A stretch of DNA of 53,699 nt from 13-2-20CM-66-19 sp036273735 (lineage in GTDB: Bacteria; Pseudomonadota; Gammaproteobacteria; Steroidobacterales; Steroidobacteraceae). Location: positions 1 through 53,699 of the forward strand of contig DASUHA010000166.1 of assembly GCA_036273735.1 (NCBI GenBank), in the 5' to 3' direction. Shown here one piece after another: positions 1 through 8,727 of the stretch. The notes under the pieces were generated by a model. The model did not search any database. It was not told the DNA's origin and saw only the letters and a list, made by a program, of their open reading frames with translations. Made by a program: the position numbers and the translations under genes. The number at the start of each line of letters is the position of its first letter. Within the stretch, counting starts at the first letter, position 1.

Positions 1-1986
1 ATGGATCGCGACATCTCCCGGCGCGATTTCCTCAATGGCGTCGCCCTCGTCGCAGGGTCCCTGGCGCTTCCCGAGAGTGCCATCGGCGGGGGGCGCGACG
101 ACTCTGCAAGTTCTCCGGGCGAAGAGTATCCGTATCCACCCATGCGCACCGGAATCCGGGGCTCGCAGCCCGGTTCGTTCACGGCGGCCCATGCCCTGCG
201 CGATCGACGATCGGTCGATCTCTCGGGCGCAGAGCACACCGGAGAAACCTACGACCTCGTGGTGGTCGGAGGGGGCCTGTGCGGGCTCGCAGCTGCGCAT
301 TTCTACCACAAGAGCGTGGGTCCGGGCGCGCGTGTGCTGATCCTAGACAACCACGATGACGTCGGCGGTCACGCACGGCGGAACGAGTTTCATTACCGGG
401 GCCGGACGCTGGTGCTGAATGGCGGCACGATGGACATCGAATCGCCGGAGCGCTACAACCAATGGGCGCGGCAGGTGTTGGATGACATCGGAGCCGACCT
501 GCCGCGATACGTGGCGGCGAACGAGCCGAATACCAGGCTTTATCCGTCTCTCGGACTGCGGACGGGGTATTTCTTCGACCGGGAGACGTTTGGCGCCGAT
601 CGGCTGGTCGTTGCGCCGATGGCCCACGCCGGGCAATCCCGGCGTCTGCTCACGCCGGATTACGTGAATCGGATGCCGCTGTCCGATCGGGCGAGACGGG
701 ACCTCCTGCGCCTGCAGGATCCGCAGCAATCCGACTACCTCGAAGGGCTCACTCAGGCCGAGAAGAAAGCGCGGCTCGCCCGCATGTCCTACAAGGACTA
801 CCTGCTCCAGGTCGCCAGGGTCGACCCGCAGGCATACTGGTTCTACATGGCGCTCGGCCGCAGCGTATTCGGTGTCGGCGCGGATGCGACCCCGGCTCTC
901 TTTGCCTGGGCGATGGGCGGCGCCGGCTTTTCGGGTCTGCGGCTGGATCCGCTGCCCGATGGCCTTTTGGCCGACCTGCCGGGCGGCCAGCATGGACGGC
1001 AGCGTCCGGGCCGTAGCGATGTACATTTTCCGGACGGCAATGCGACTCTCGCCCGCCTTCTGGTGCGCCGGCTGATTCCTGATGCGGTGCCGGGCACGAC
1101 GATGGAAGACGTCGCAACGGCATGTGTTGATTACGCGAGGTTCGATCGCTCGTCGAACTCGACGCGGATCCGCCTCAACAGTACGGTTCTCAATGTGCGG
1201 CACGACGGCGATGTCGCGAGCGCCAAGGAAGTCGTCGTTTCATACAGTCCCTCCAATTCCGGCTCGGGTAAGCTGAATGACGTGCGTGCGCGGGCATGTG
1301 TGATGGCGTCCTGGAACATGATGATTCCGTACATCATTCCTGATCTGCCGGCGGCGCAAAAGACGGCATTGGCGCACAACGTCAAGGCGCCCATCGTCTA
1401 TACCAGTGTGTTCGTCAGGAACTGGAAGGCGTTCGAGAGGCTGGGTATCAGCTCCGTCAGTTGTCCCACGATGTATCACGACACAGTGGCATTGCCGGAG
1501 GCCGTCGACCTCGGCGCATTGCGTCATTCGGCCTCGCCGGAGGAGCCCATCGTGCTCTCACTGACGCGCTACCCCAATGTGCCGGGACTTCCCCGCAAGG
1601 AGCAGCACCGCGCAGGGCGGGCGGAACTGCTGAGCACGACATTCGAGACCTTCGAGCGCAACATTCGCGACCAGCTGGCGCGCATTCTCTCGCCCGGCGG
1701 CTTCGACCCGCGGCGGGACATCCTGGGCATCATGGTCAACCGTTGGGGCCACGGCTATTCATATACCTACAACAGCCTCTACGATCCGCTCGACTGGGTG
1801 TTCACGGAGACGGATCGCCGACCCTGCGTACTCGCAAGACAGCCGTACGGGCTGATTTCCATTGCCAATGCGGATGCAGCGGCGAGTCCGCACACGGATG
1901 CGGCATTCCTCACCGCGCACTGGGCCGTGGAGCAGGTACTGTCGAGACGCGCGTATCCGTTCGTCGCGCCGAGTGCCGGGCCCTAG
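1..1986 (+). CDS. Tat-exported FAD-dependent oxidoreductase, spermidine-dehydrogenase-like
   Basis: This is probably a periplasmic FAD amine oxidoreductase. The N terminus carries a twin-arginine signal (SRRDFLNG, residues 6-13) followed by a hydrophobic stretch. A Rossmann FAD motif (VVGGGLCG, residues 88-95) is followed by an NxDDVGGHARR segment typical of the amine oxidase/spermidine dehydrogenase group. The 661-residue length is close to SpdH-type proteins. The frame opens on the first base of the window, so the ribosome site and any promoter are not visible, although the Tat signal argues that this ATG is the true start. It converges on a small cytochrome c gene, and the two stop codons share one CTAG. 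The substrate is inferred from family resemblance only. Confidence 0.75.
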   Translation: MDRDISRRDFLNGVALVAGSLALPESAIGGGRDDSASSPGEEYPYPPMRTGIRGSQPGSFTAAHALRDRRSVDLSGAEHTGETYDLVVVGGGLCGLAAAHFYHKSVGPGARVLILDNHDDVGGHARRNEFHYRGRTLVLNGGTMDIESPERYNQWARQVLDDIGADLPRYVAANEPNTRLYPSLGLRTGYFFDRETFGADRLVVAPMAHAGQSRRLLTPDYVNRMPLSDRARRDLLRLQDPQQSDYLEGLTQAEKKARLARMSYKDYLLQVARVDPQAYWFYMALGRSVFGVGADATPALFAWAMGGAGFSGLRLDPLPDGLLADLPGGQHGRQRPGRSDVHFPDGNATLARLLVRRLIPDAVPGTTMEDVATACVDYARFDRSSNSTRIRLNSTVLNVRHDGDVASAKEVVVSYSPSNSGSGKLNDVRARACVMASWNMMIPYIIPDLPAAQKTALAHNVKAPIVYTSVFVRNWKAFERLGISSVSCPTMYHDTVALPEAVDLGALRHSASPEEPIVLSLTRYPNVPGLPRKEQHRAGRAELLSTTFETFERNIRDQLARILSPGGFDPRRDILGIMVNRWGHGYSYTYNSLYDPLDWVFTETDRRPCVLARQPYGLISIANADAAASPHTDAAFLTAHWAVEQVLSRRAYPFVAPSAGP

Positions 1987-2507
1987 GGGCTCTTGCTGCC
2001 GACCGCAGCTGCACGCAGCCCGTGCACCTCTGCTGGTGAGAGCTGCTTGCCGGCGCGCGCCCCGGCGATATCGGCCGGCTTGAACACGGCGGCTTGCGAG
2101 TGGGGCCTGCCCGAGTCATCCAGGCCGACGATGTAGTTGAGCGCATCCGTCAGGTCCTGATCGGATAAGGACGCGAAGGAGGGCATGACGCCACCGGCAA
2201 TGGGCGTGCCGTCCACTGTGATGCTTCCTATCATGCCGAAGAGGACGACGCGCTCCAGGTAGTTTTTTCCGGCCGCTGTCGCGGCGATCTTCTCCGCGCG
2301 TCCCGCCAGGCGTGGGAACTCTCCAGGCACCCCTGCCGCCTTGAGCTGGTGGCACATGGCGCAGTTGGTGTCGAAGGCGGTACTGTGGTCGGCGGCTCGC
2401 GCGGCACCCGGGACATTCAGCGCCGAGGCGCAGAGGAGCGCCAGGCTGAGGAGCAGCAGGCTGCGCGGCAACTGTCGGGAAGCTTTTGGGATCCGGCTGT
2501 TGGACAT
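1983..2507 (-). CDS. Small exported c-type cytochrome
   Basis: A 174-residue monohaem cytochrome c destined for the periplasm. Residues 13-38 form a Sec signal peptide ending in an AxA-like site. The haem attachment motif is CAMCH (residues 49-53), and Met108 in GVMPSF is the likely sixth ligand, as in class I cytochromes. It lies 24 bp downstream of the IclR regulator on the same strand and may be cotranscribed with it. It converges on the FAD oxidoreductase, for which it could be an electron acceptor, but that link is inference. No good Shine-Dalgarno sequence precedes the ATG. Confidence 0.8.
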   Translation of the reverse strand: MSNSRIPKASRQLPRSLLLLSLALLCASALNVPGAARAADHSTAFDTNCAMCHQLKAAGVPGEFPRLAGRAEKIAATAAGKNYLERVVLFGMIGSITVDGTPIAGGVMPSFASLSDQDLTDALNYIVGLDDSGRPHSQAAVFKPADIAGARAGKQLSPAEVHGLRAAAVGSKSP

Positions 2508-2531
2508 GGAGTTGCGCCTGAGATGGGAGGG

Positions 2532-3392
2532 TTACCCGCGTGCCTGGGGCGGTGCGCCACTGGAGAGGGCCCGTGCAGTCTCCATCACGAGCGGGGCGAG
2601 CTTCCCGCGCATCTCCTCGAGCGTCCAACGGCTGGTCGGAGCCGAGATGTTGATGGCGCCCACCGGATGCCCGCCTTCCCGGATCACAGGCGCAGCGACG
2701 GTCACATCGCCCCGGTAGCACTCCTGCTCGGAGGATGCATAGCCGTCGGCGTGTGCCGCCTCGATGAGCTCCATGATCCGCTTGGGATCCGTGATCGTCA
2801 TCGGCGTGAGCGGCTGCAGTGCGGACTGCCGCAGCAGCTGCTGCGCCTCCGCCGCGGGCAGGGCGGACAGATAGGCCCGCCCGGAGGCCGTGCAGTACAT
2901 CGGTAGCCGTGTGCCGATCGGCATGTGTATCAGGAATCGTTTGTGACTCGGAAATCGCGCCACGAATACCATCTCCGTTCCATCCGGCTCTGACAGACTG
3001 ACGGACTCGCCGGTGGCGCGATTGAGATCGACCAGGTGCTGGGTCGCCTGCTCGATGAGGTGATATCCCGAGAGGTAAGCGTGGGCGATCCCGAGCGAGC
3101 GCGGCGTGAGCACCCATCCCGTGCTGCGCCGGTCGCGCCGCAAGTAGCCCAACACCTCGAGGGTATGGATGCAGCGCTGCGCCGAAGCCTTGGTGATACC
3201 CGCGATTTCCGCGGCCTCCGCGAGCTTCAATACCCTTCGGCCCCGCCCGAACGCCTCGAGCACGGCGAGCGCCTTCTGCGCCGAATCATTGAACAACGGA
3301 TTGTGGGCGGCCGCTTGCCGGCCCGCGGCCCCGGAGGCCTTGCGCGACCTGGGACTCGAACGTTTCCCGGCCGTACTTTTCGCGGCAACCAT
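2532..3392 (-). CDS. IclR-family transcriptional regulator
   Basis: A 286-residue IclR-type regulator. A winged helix-turn-helix occupies about residues 36-95 (SAQKALAVLEAF, then KLAEAAEIAGITKASAQRCI) after a basic, low-complexity N-terminal tail. The IclR effector domain follows, with the characteristic region GTRLPMYCTASGRAYLSA. The frame stays open upstream to 3452, with in-frame ATGs at 3404 and 3392. I chose 3392 because its N terminus is typical and the longer versions would cover the palindrome at 3412-3426; none has a clear ribosome site. It is divergent from a TonB receptor, with two copies of a 15-bp palindrome between them, so it probably controls that receptor and itself. The effector is unknown. 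Confidence 0.85.
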   Translation of the reverse strand: MVAAKSTAGKRSSPRSRKASGAAGRQAAAHNPLFNDSAQKALAVLEAFGRGRRVLKLAEAAEIAGITKASAQRCIHTLEVLGYLRRDRRSTGWVLTPRSLGIAHAYLSGYHLIEQATQHLVDLNRATGESVSLSEPDGTEMVFVARFPSHKRFLIHMPIGTRLPMYCTASGRAYLSALPAAEAQQLLRQSALQPLTPMTITDPKRIMELIEAAHADGYASSEQECYRGDVTVAAPVIREGGHPVGAINISAPTSRWTLEEMRGKLAPLVMETARALSSGAPPQARG

Positions 3393-3411
3393 GCGAACTA
3401 GCATACCATGA

Positions 3412-3426
3412 TATCGGTAACCGATA
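3412..3426. promoter_or_regulatory. Candidate IclR operator, copy 1
   Basis: A perfect inverted repeat, TATCGGT-A-ACCGATA, lies in the divergent iclR/TonB-receptor intergenic region. It sits about 8 bp upstream of the proposed -35 of the receptor promoter and just upstream of the regulator's start. A second, degenerate copy lies at 3477-3491. The assignment to the adjacent regulator is inferred from position. Confidence 0.5.
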
Positions 3427-3433
3427 GTGCCAT

Positions 3434-3462
3434 TTGACCGGCTGTCGGGCATCCGCTAGAGT
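3434..3462 (+). promoter_or_regulatory. Candidate sigma-70 promoter of the TonB receptor
   Basis: TTGACC (3434-3439) and TAGAGT (3457-3462) are separated by 17 bp, matching the sigma-70 consensus at 5 and 4 of 6 positions. Transcription would start near 3469. The two palindromes would then flank the promoter, one upstream of -35 and one at the start of the transcript. Confidence 0.4.
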
Positions 3463-3476
3463 GGCCGATGTAGCAA

Positions 3477-3491
3477 TATTGTTAATCGATA
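3477..3491. promoter_or_regulatory. Candidate IclR operator, copy 2
   Basis: TATTGTTAATCGATA matches the perfect palindrome at 3412-3426 at 12 of 15 positions in the same orientation. It lies just after the predicted transcription start of the receptor, a position suited to repression. Confidence 0.4.
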
Positions 3492-3581
3492 CAACAAGCG
3501 AATCGCTGACGACGACCGGAGGGTGGGCACGGGACTGCTGACGAGCGGCGAGTTTCCTGAAGATAGCGGGGGTCAAGGCGC

Positions 3582-6140
3582 ATGTACGAGCATCGTCACG
3601 AATACGAGCCATTCCACCTTCCGGCGCGCCGCGCCCCCTCCCGCTGTTTGATTTACGCCGCTTTAGTGGCCGCCTGGCTGATCATGCCGGCCATTGCGGA
3701 TGCCCAATTGGCAGACGCGGGCAGCAATCAGCCCGAGGCCGCACCGCAGCTCACACAGATCGTCGTGACCGCCACCCGGCGCGCGGAAGAGATCAGCAAG
3801 GTGCCGCTCAGCGTCACCGCGATAAGCCAGGAGGGCATGGACATGCGCGGCATCAAGGACATCCAGGACGTCGCCCGGTTCACCCCTGGAATCTACATCG
3901 ACAACTCCGGCACGGCGAATATCGCCATCCGCGGAATCGCCTCGAGTGGCGGCGCGGGTACCACCGGAATCTACATCGACGACACGCCGATTCAGATGCG
4001 CGCCCTCGCGTTCAATCCCGATGAGGCGCTGCCCCAGAGCTTCGACCTGCAGCGCGTCGAGGTTCTTCGCGGCCCCCAAGGCACGTTGTTCGGCGCGGGC
4101 TCCGAGGGCGGGACGGTGCGTTACATCACGACGCCACCCAGCCTGTCGAAAAGCAGCGTCTATAGCCGCGACGAAGTCGCCGACACCGAGGGAGGGGCGC
4201 TGAGCTACGAGGCCGGAGTCGCCGCTGGAACGCCACTCATCGATGGCAAGCTCGGCGTGCGCGCCGCCTTGTGGTATCGCCACGATGGTGGCTACATCGA
4301 CCTGATCGATCCGGCGAGCCTGGGCACCGTCGAGAACAACGCGAATCACGCGAATTCCTATCTTGCCCGGCTCGATGCGATCTGGGCGATCAACGATCGC
4401 TGGCAGGTACGCCCTGCGTTTTACTACCAGAGCCGGGTCTCGCACAACACCGACGATTTCTGGCCGCTTTACTCCGATCCGGACCGGAACCGCCTGGTGA
4501 GCGCTGATCCGGACCGGCGTGAGCGGCCGGACAAGTTCTACCTGCCGTCGCTCAGGATCACGGGCGAGTTCGGCGCCTTCGAGCTCATCTCCAATACCTC
4601 GTACTACCACCGCACGGATACCTCGGCATATGAGGGTACGATCTACAACCTCGGTTTCTACCAATCGGCTGCGGTATTCAACTCGCTCGGACAGGACCCG
4701 CCGCTGCCGCTGCTGCTCGATGGGAGCGGCGTGCATCTGCCGGACGGTGCGACCAACTACCGCTCCCCGGCCACCGTCGACAACGGCCAGCAGAACTTCG
4801 TCGAGGAAGTGCGGCTGCAATCCACCGACCCGAACTCACCGCTTGCGTGGACCACGGGCCTCTTCTTCAGCAATGACCGCCAGACATACCTGGAGCAGAT
4901 CCACGACCCGTTGCTCAATGAGCTGACCCAGGCATATCTCGGCGTCGACTACGGCGATGTGTTCTGCAACTTCGATGCCGCAGCGGGCGTCTGCACCGAC
5001 CCCTATACCCCGGTGCTGTACGATCCGCGATTCCCGAATGATTCCTACTTTCTGCAGACCGCTGCCAAGGACACGCAGTATGCTTGGTACGGCCAGGCGA
5101 CCTACGCTTTCACGACGCAGTGGCATCTGACGCTCGGTGCGCGCGAGTCCCGCATGCGCTACTCGTTCGACACCCTGACCGGAGGGCCGCAGCTCTTCCT
5201 GACGCCGCCGCAGACCGGCAGCGGCGCGAAGTCGGAGAACGCATTCACGCCGAAAGTCAGCCTCGCGTATCAATACGATAACGACAATCTCTACTATGCT
5301 ACTTACGCCAAGGGGTTCCGGCCCGGCGGTGCGAACAACCCCGTGCCCTACGCGGCCTGTGCGCCCGATTTCCAGGCATTCGGCATCACGGCTTCACCGC
5401 AGACGTTCAGCTCCGATTCGGTCGATAGCTATGAGCTCGGTGCCAAGAACAATATCCAAGGCCGAGTGTCGCTCGCGACCAGCGTGTATTACATCCGCTG
5501 GAACAACATCCAGCAGACGGTCGTGCCACCGGTTTGCCAGATCTCCTTCATCGCCAATCTGGGCACCGCGGTTGCCAAAGGCGCGGATCTACAGGCCGAT
5601 ATCGCTCTCACCGAGCACTTTACCGCCGAGATCACCGCCGGTTATACCGACGCGCGCTATACGCACAACTCTGTCCTGTCTGCGAGCGGCGCCGGCGGCT
5701 CGGTCGTGAACAGCGGCGATGCCATCACGGGCGAGAGTGGCCAGCCGAACCCGCCCTTCACTGCCTCGATCGGTTTGCAGTACGATTTCGCGGCGTTTGG
5801 CCACGATTCCTTCGTCCGGTTCGACGACGAGTATCAGGGGCGCGCGAAATGGCCATCACCGCAGCAGGACGTGAACACCTTGCAGTTCGACGGAGCGAAT
5901 TACGTGCTGAGCTCCACGAATCTCATGTCGATGCGCGCCGGCACGAGGTTCAACGAGTGGCGCATCGAGGCGTTCATCAATAATCTCACCAACACCCATA
6001 CCGTTACGAACTACGCCTGGTCGATCGATCCCGGAGAGTGCGCGACGCCTACGCCGGCCTGTGAGGCGGCAACGCGGCAGCAGAGCCAGTGGACGTTCCG
6101 GCCGCGCACTTTCGGGCTGACGGCTATCTATCGCTATTGA
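3582..6140 (+). CDS. TonB-dependent outer-membrane receptor
   Basis: An 852-residue TonB-dependent receptor. A Sec signal peptide (basic RRAPSR, then a hydrophobic run ending AIADAQ) is followed by a TonB-box-like segment (QIVVTATRR), a plug domain (PLSVTAIS, GVLRGPQGTLFGAGS-type plug motif around residues 160-170) and a beta-barrel ending in an aromatic residue (AIYRY). It imports a scarce nutrient using TonB energy. The substrate cannot be read from sequence, and no siderophore or sugar genes lie next to it. The neighbouring divergent IclR regulator, of a family often tied to carbon-source use, suggests an organic substrate. It converges on a methyltransferase 28 bp away. Confidence 0.92.
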   Translation: MYEHRHEYEPFHLPARRAPSRCLIYAALVAAWLIMPAIADAQLADAGSNQPEAAPQLTQIVVTATRRAEEISKVPLSVTAISQEGMDMRGIKDIQDVARFTPGIYIDNSGTANIAIRGIASSGGAGTTGIYIDDTPIQMRALAFNPDEALPQSFDLQRVEVLRGPQGTLFGAGSEGGTVRYITTPPSLSKSSVYSRDEVADTEGGALSYEAGVAAGTPLIDGKLGVRAALWYRHDGGYIDLIDPASLGTVENNANHANSYLARLDAIWAINDRWQVRPAFYYQSRVSHNTDDFWPLYSDPDRNRLVSADPDRRERPDKFYLPSLRITGEFGAFELISNTSYYHRTDTSAYEGTIYNLGFYQSAAVFNSLGQDPPLPLLLDGSGVHLPDGATNYRSPATVDNGQQNFVEEVRLQSTDPNSPLAWTTGLFFSNDRQTYLEQIHDPLLNELTQAYLGVDYGDVFCNFDAAAGVCTDPYTPVLYDPRFPNDSYFLQTAAKDTQYAWYGQATYAFTTQWHLTLGARESRMRYSFDTLTGGPQLFLTPPQTGSGAKSENAFTPKVSLAYQYDNDNLYYATYAKGFRPGGANNPVPYAACAPDFQAFGITASPQTFSSDSVDSYELGAKNNIQGRVSLATSVYYIRWNNIQQTVVPPVCQISFIANLGTAVAKGADLQADIALTEHFTAEITAGYTDARYTHNSVLSASGAGGSVVNSGDAITGESGQPNPPFTASIGLQYDFAAFGHDSFVRFDDEYQGRAKWPSPQQDVNTLQFDGANYVLSSTNLMSMRAGTRFNEWRIEAFINNLTNTHTVTNYAWSIDPGECATPTPACEAATRQQSQWTFRPRTFGLTAIYRY

Positions 6141-6142
6141 GT

Positions 6143-6177
6143 CCGCAGCGGCTGCCGCGAACCGCCGCTCACTGCGG
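6143..6177. terminator. Possible bidirectional hairpin between convergent genes
   Basis: CCGCA-GCGGC can pair with GCCGC-TCAC-TGCGG, giving a 10-bp GC-rich stem with a 4-nt bulge and an 11-nt loop. It lies between the receptor stop and the last codons of the convergent methyltransferase. It has no T-run, so intrinsic termination is doubtful. Confidence 0.25.
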
Positions 6178-6945
6178 GCGGCGCGCGCAGTACTGAGAGA
6201 AGATTCCCAACTCCACGCGTCTCGTGACGTTCACGAACCCTGCTGCGTCGAGTGCCCCGACAATCAGCGGCGGGGCGACGCAGGTCTCGATGGTGTCCCA
6301 GTAATAGCGCATGAGCAGCGGTGTGTCGCGTTCCCGAGCCAGCACGCGCGCGGCCCATGGCACCAGGGTGCGCATGTAGGTCCTGAGCAGCGCACGCCGC
6401 CAACGGTCCTTGGGGCACGTGATCTCGAGCAGACAGAGTCTGCCTCCCGGACGCAGCACGCGCTGGAACTCCCGGAAGGCAACCGATAGATCACTGATGT
6501 GGCGCAGGGCATAGCCCATCGACAGAAAGTCCGCCCAGGCGTCAGGGGCGGGTATCGATTCCGCGCGCCCCACTGCCAGCCGCACGCCTGGCATGGCGCG
6601 TGCGTTCGCCAACATCGCCGCGCTGGGATCTACCCCGAGCACGGAGCCCAGTCGACCCACCAGGCGCGCGGCTTCGCGGGCCACGAGGCCGGTGCCTGTC
6701 CCGACGTCGATGACCTGCATGCCCGGTTGCAGGCCGGCCGAGCTCAGCGCGCGCCGTCGATACCAGGAGCCTGAGCCCATCGCCATGAGACCCGCCGTGC
6801 GCTCGTAGTCCAGGGCGGTGCGGTCGAACAGATCCACCACCCACGGGCAGCGCTGCTCGTCCCGGCCGTAATAGCTGCGCAGCGGCGCGTGCGGCACATG
6901 GACCGGGGCGACCTGCGTGGGCGACGGCATGGGGATATTATGCAT
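6169..6945 (-). CDS. UbiE-like class I SAM-dependent methyltransferase
   Basis: A 258-residue methyltransferase. Motif I is VIDVGTGTG (residues 78-86), the acidic strand-2 motif is GVDPSAAML, and later it has VLRPGGRLCLLEI, all typical of UbiE/COQ5-type enzymes. The frame extends upstream to 7233, but the added stretch has no family character. The ATG at 6945 has AAGGA nine bases upstream, so I start there. It stands alone, convergent with the TonB receptor and divergent from a beta-barrel protein, with no quinone-pathway genes nearby. A quinone substrate is therefore only one possibility. Confidence 0.8.
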   Translation of the reverse strand: MHNIPMPSPTQVAPVHVPHAPLRSYYGRDEQRCPWVVDLFDRTALDYERTAGLMAMGSGSWYRRRALSSAGLQPGMQVIDVGTGTGLVAREAARLVGRLGSVLGVDPSAAMLANARAMPGVRLAVGRAESIPAPDAWADFLSMGYALRHISDLSVAFREFQRVLRPGGRLCLLEITCPKDRWRRALLRTYMRTLVPWAARVLARERDTPLLMRYYWDTIETCVAPPLIVGALDAAGFVNVTRRVELGIFSQYCARRPQ

Positions 6946-7157
6946 CGCGCCGAGTCCTTCGGCCACGCAGCGGGTATGCGTCCCGGCAGCCGGGACGGGT
7001 GTCTGGGGAACGCGCGGCAGGGCACACAAATTGCTCCTGCGAGGCTCGCAACACGCAAATACAGAAAGCAACAGCTTGGGTCGTCGGTGGGAGTAGCGAG
7101 GGGGCCAGGAATACCAGTCCCGGGAGGCGCCCTGATCCAGGGTAGAACGACAGCGCG

Positions 7158-8186
7158 ATGCGATACAGAGCCATGAGCAGTGTAATCCCGCGTGCGCGCC
7201 ACCTGGCGCTGCTGGCATTCTTATCCGGCGCATGCTCGCCCGCCCTCGCTCAGGAGATCCATGTGCTCGTCGGCGGACAATATACGCCGAGCCTGCGCGA
7301 AAAGACGTACTCGTATTCGATCGAGTATCTCGAGAACTTCAATGACTACGCGTACGGAACGTTCACCTGGCTCAACGAGGGGCACGTCACCAACCATCAT
7401 CGCGACGGCTACAGCCCCCAGCTCTGGCTGCGGTTGCCCAGCGCGTCGCGCCGCTTCACCCTGTCGGCAGGCGTAGGTCCCTATCGCTACTACGATACAA
7501 CCGCTCTCGCGGCCGTCGGCGTGACCGATGCGCATGGCTGGGGAGTGCTCGGCAGCGTTGCAGCGCAGTGGTATGTCCGTAACCCCTGGGTGATGGAGCT
7601 GCGCTACAACTATGCCCACACGGCCAACAGCATCACGACGCACACGGCGCTCATCGGCTTCGGCTACCAGTTCGAGCACTCGGAGACTGCCGGTCCGGTG
7701 TGGGGCACGCCGCGCTACGGCTTCTTTCCGCCGGGTCAACGCTTCGAGCTGACCGCGATGGCTGGCGGCACCGTGGTCAACAATTTCAACTCGCCCCGCG
7801 GAGTAGCCTGGGGAGCGGAGTTGCGCTATCGCCTCACGCCCTATGTCGATGCGATCGGAACGTACCTCGATGAGGGCGACGCGCGTGTGGTCAGGCGCAA
7901 AGGCGCAGCGGGTCAGCTCGGGCTCAAGCGCGAGTTCCTCAACCATCACGCCGACGTCGGCGTGGCCGGTGGCTTCTACTTCGCGCACGATCGCGACTTC
8001 AGCAGTCCCGAGACGCAGGTGCTGGGGCTCATCACCACACGGACTCAGGTGCTCGGGCTCCTCACCATGACCGCCACCTACCGCATGGAGGCAGGCTTGC
8101 GTCTGCGAGCCTATTGGTATCGCACTCTCACCACCAACGGCCGCGACACGGACGTCGTCATGCTCGGGCTCGGATGGGCCCTTTGA
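7158..8186 (+). CDS. Predicted outer-membrane beta-barrel protein, unknown function
   Basis: A 342-residue exported protein. A signal peptide (hydrophobic LALLAFLSGACS, cleavage after ALA) is followed by alternating hydrophobic/aromatic segments such as WVMELRYNYAH and ALIGFGYQFEH, ending in VMLGLGWAL, a typical barrel C-terminal strand. I do not recognise a family. A second in-frame ATG at 7173 would also keep the signal peptide. Near the C terminus a ten-residue unit starting TQVLGL occurs twice in tandem (8013-8072). It is divergent from the methyltransferase across about 210 bp in which I see no clear promoter. Confidence 0.65.
   Translation: MRYRAMSSVIPRARHLALLAFLSGACSPALAQEIHVLVGGQYTPSLREKTYSYSIEYLENFNDYAYGTFTWLNEGHVTNHHRDGYSPQLWLRLPSASRRFTLSAGVGPYRYYDTTALAAVGVTDAHGWGVLGSVAAQWYVRNPWVMELRYNYAHTANSITTHTALIGFGYQFEHSETAGPVWGTPRYGFFPPGQRFELTAMAGGTVVNNFNSPRGVAWGAELRYRLTPYVDAIGTYLDEGDARVVRRKGAAGQLGLKREFLNHHADVGVAGGFYFAHDRDFSSPETQVLGLITTRTQVLGLLTMTATYRMEAGLRLRAYWYRTLTTNGRDTDVVMLGLGWAL
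8013..8072 (+). repeat. Degenerate 30-bp tandem duplication within the barrel gene
   Basis: Two adjacent 30-bp units (8013-8042 and 8043-8072) match at about 22 positions. They encode TQVLGLITTR and TQVLGLLTMT, and look like an in-frame duplication of part of a beta-hairpin. Confidence 0.5.
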
Positions 8187-8209
8187 GCGCAGCCGTGCGC
8201 TGCATGATC

Positions 8210-8581
8210 CTAGGGCCCCATGCCGGGATCGAACATGGGCCGTACTTCGGCTTCACCTTCGAAATCCGGCCAGTGCCTCCGATGCAGCTCCATGAACTCC
8301 TGCGCGATACGAACCGCTTCGGACTTCGAGTCCGCCTCGATGATGGCCCAGCCACCGATCACTTCCTTGGTTTCGATGAAGGGGCCGTCGGTCATCGAAA
8401 TGACGCCTTTCGCGAGACGGATACGGAAGCCCTCTTTGCTTGGCAGTAAGCCTCCGGTATCGACGAGCGAACCGTCCTGCATGCACTTCTGCACGAATTG
8501 GCCCATGGCGTCCATGAGCGCCCGCGGGGGTCCAACCTCTCGATACGATTCGGAATGGCGAATGAACGTAAGGTATTTCAT
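8210..8581 (-). CDS. YCII-related (DGPF-domain) protein
   Basis: A 123-residue protein starting MKYLTFIRHSE, with a DGPF motif in the segment ISMTDGPFIETKEVIGGW. This is the hallmark of the YCII-related/DGPF family of small dimeric alpha-beta proteins. The ATG at 8581 is preceded by AGGA with a 5-nt gap. Upstream extension in the same frame is unlikely coding. In many bacteria such proteins sit beside ECF sigma factors, but none is present here. The biochemical role is unknown. Confidence 0.8.
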   Translation of the reverse strand: MKYLTFIRHSESYREVGPPRALMDAMGQFVQKCMQDGSLVDTGGLLPSKEGFRIRLAKGVISMTDGPFIETKEVIGGWAIIEADSKSEAVRIAQEFMELHRRHWPDFEGEAEVRPMFDPGMGP

Positions 8582-8727
8582 GACGGTCCTGTGGCAACGG
8601 AACGGGTCTCTCTGGCTCCTAGCCGAATGCGACCCGTGGTTATCGACGTAGCCGTACAAATAATTCCAGCGGGCATCAGGCCGTCATCGCACCCGGCGGA
8701 ACAAAGCCTTCAAGAACAGTTGCTTGA

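Noticed and set aside
3663..4820. 385-codon minus-strand frame opposite the first TonB receptor
   Set aside because: It lies wholly inside the receptor gene and shows no protein signature.
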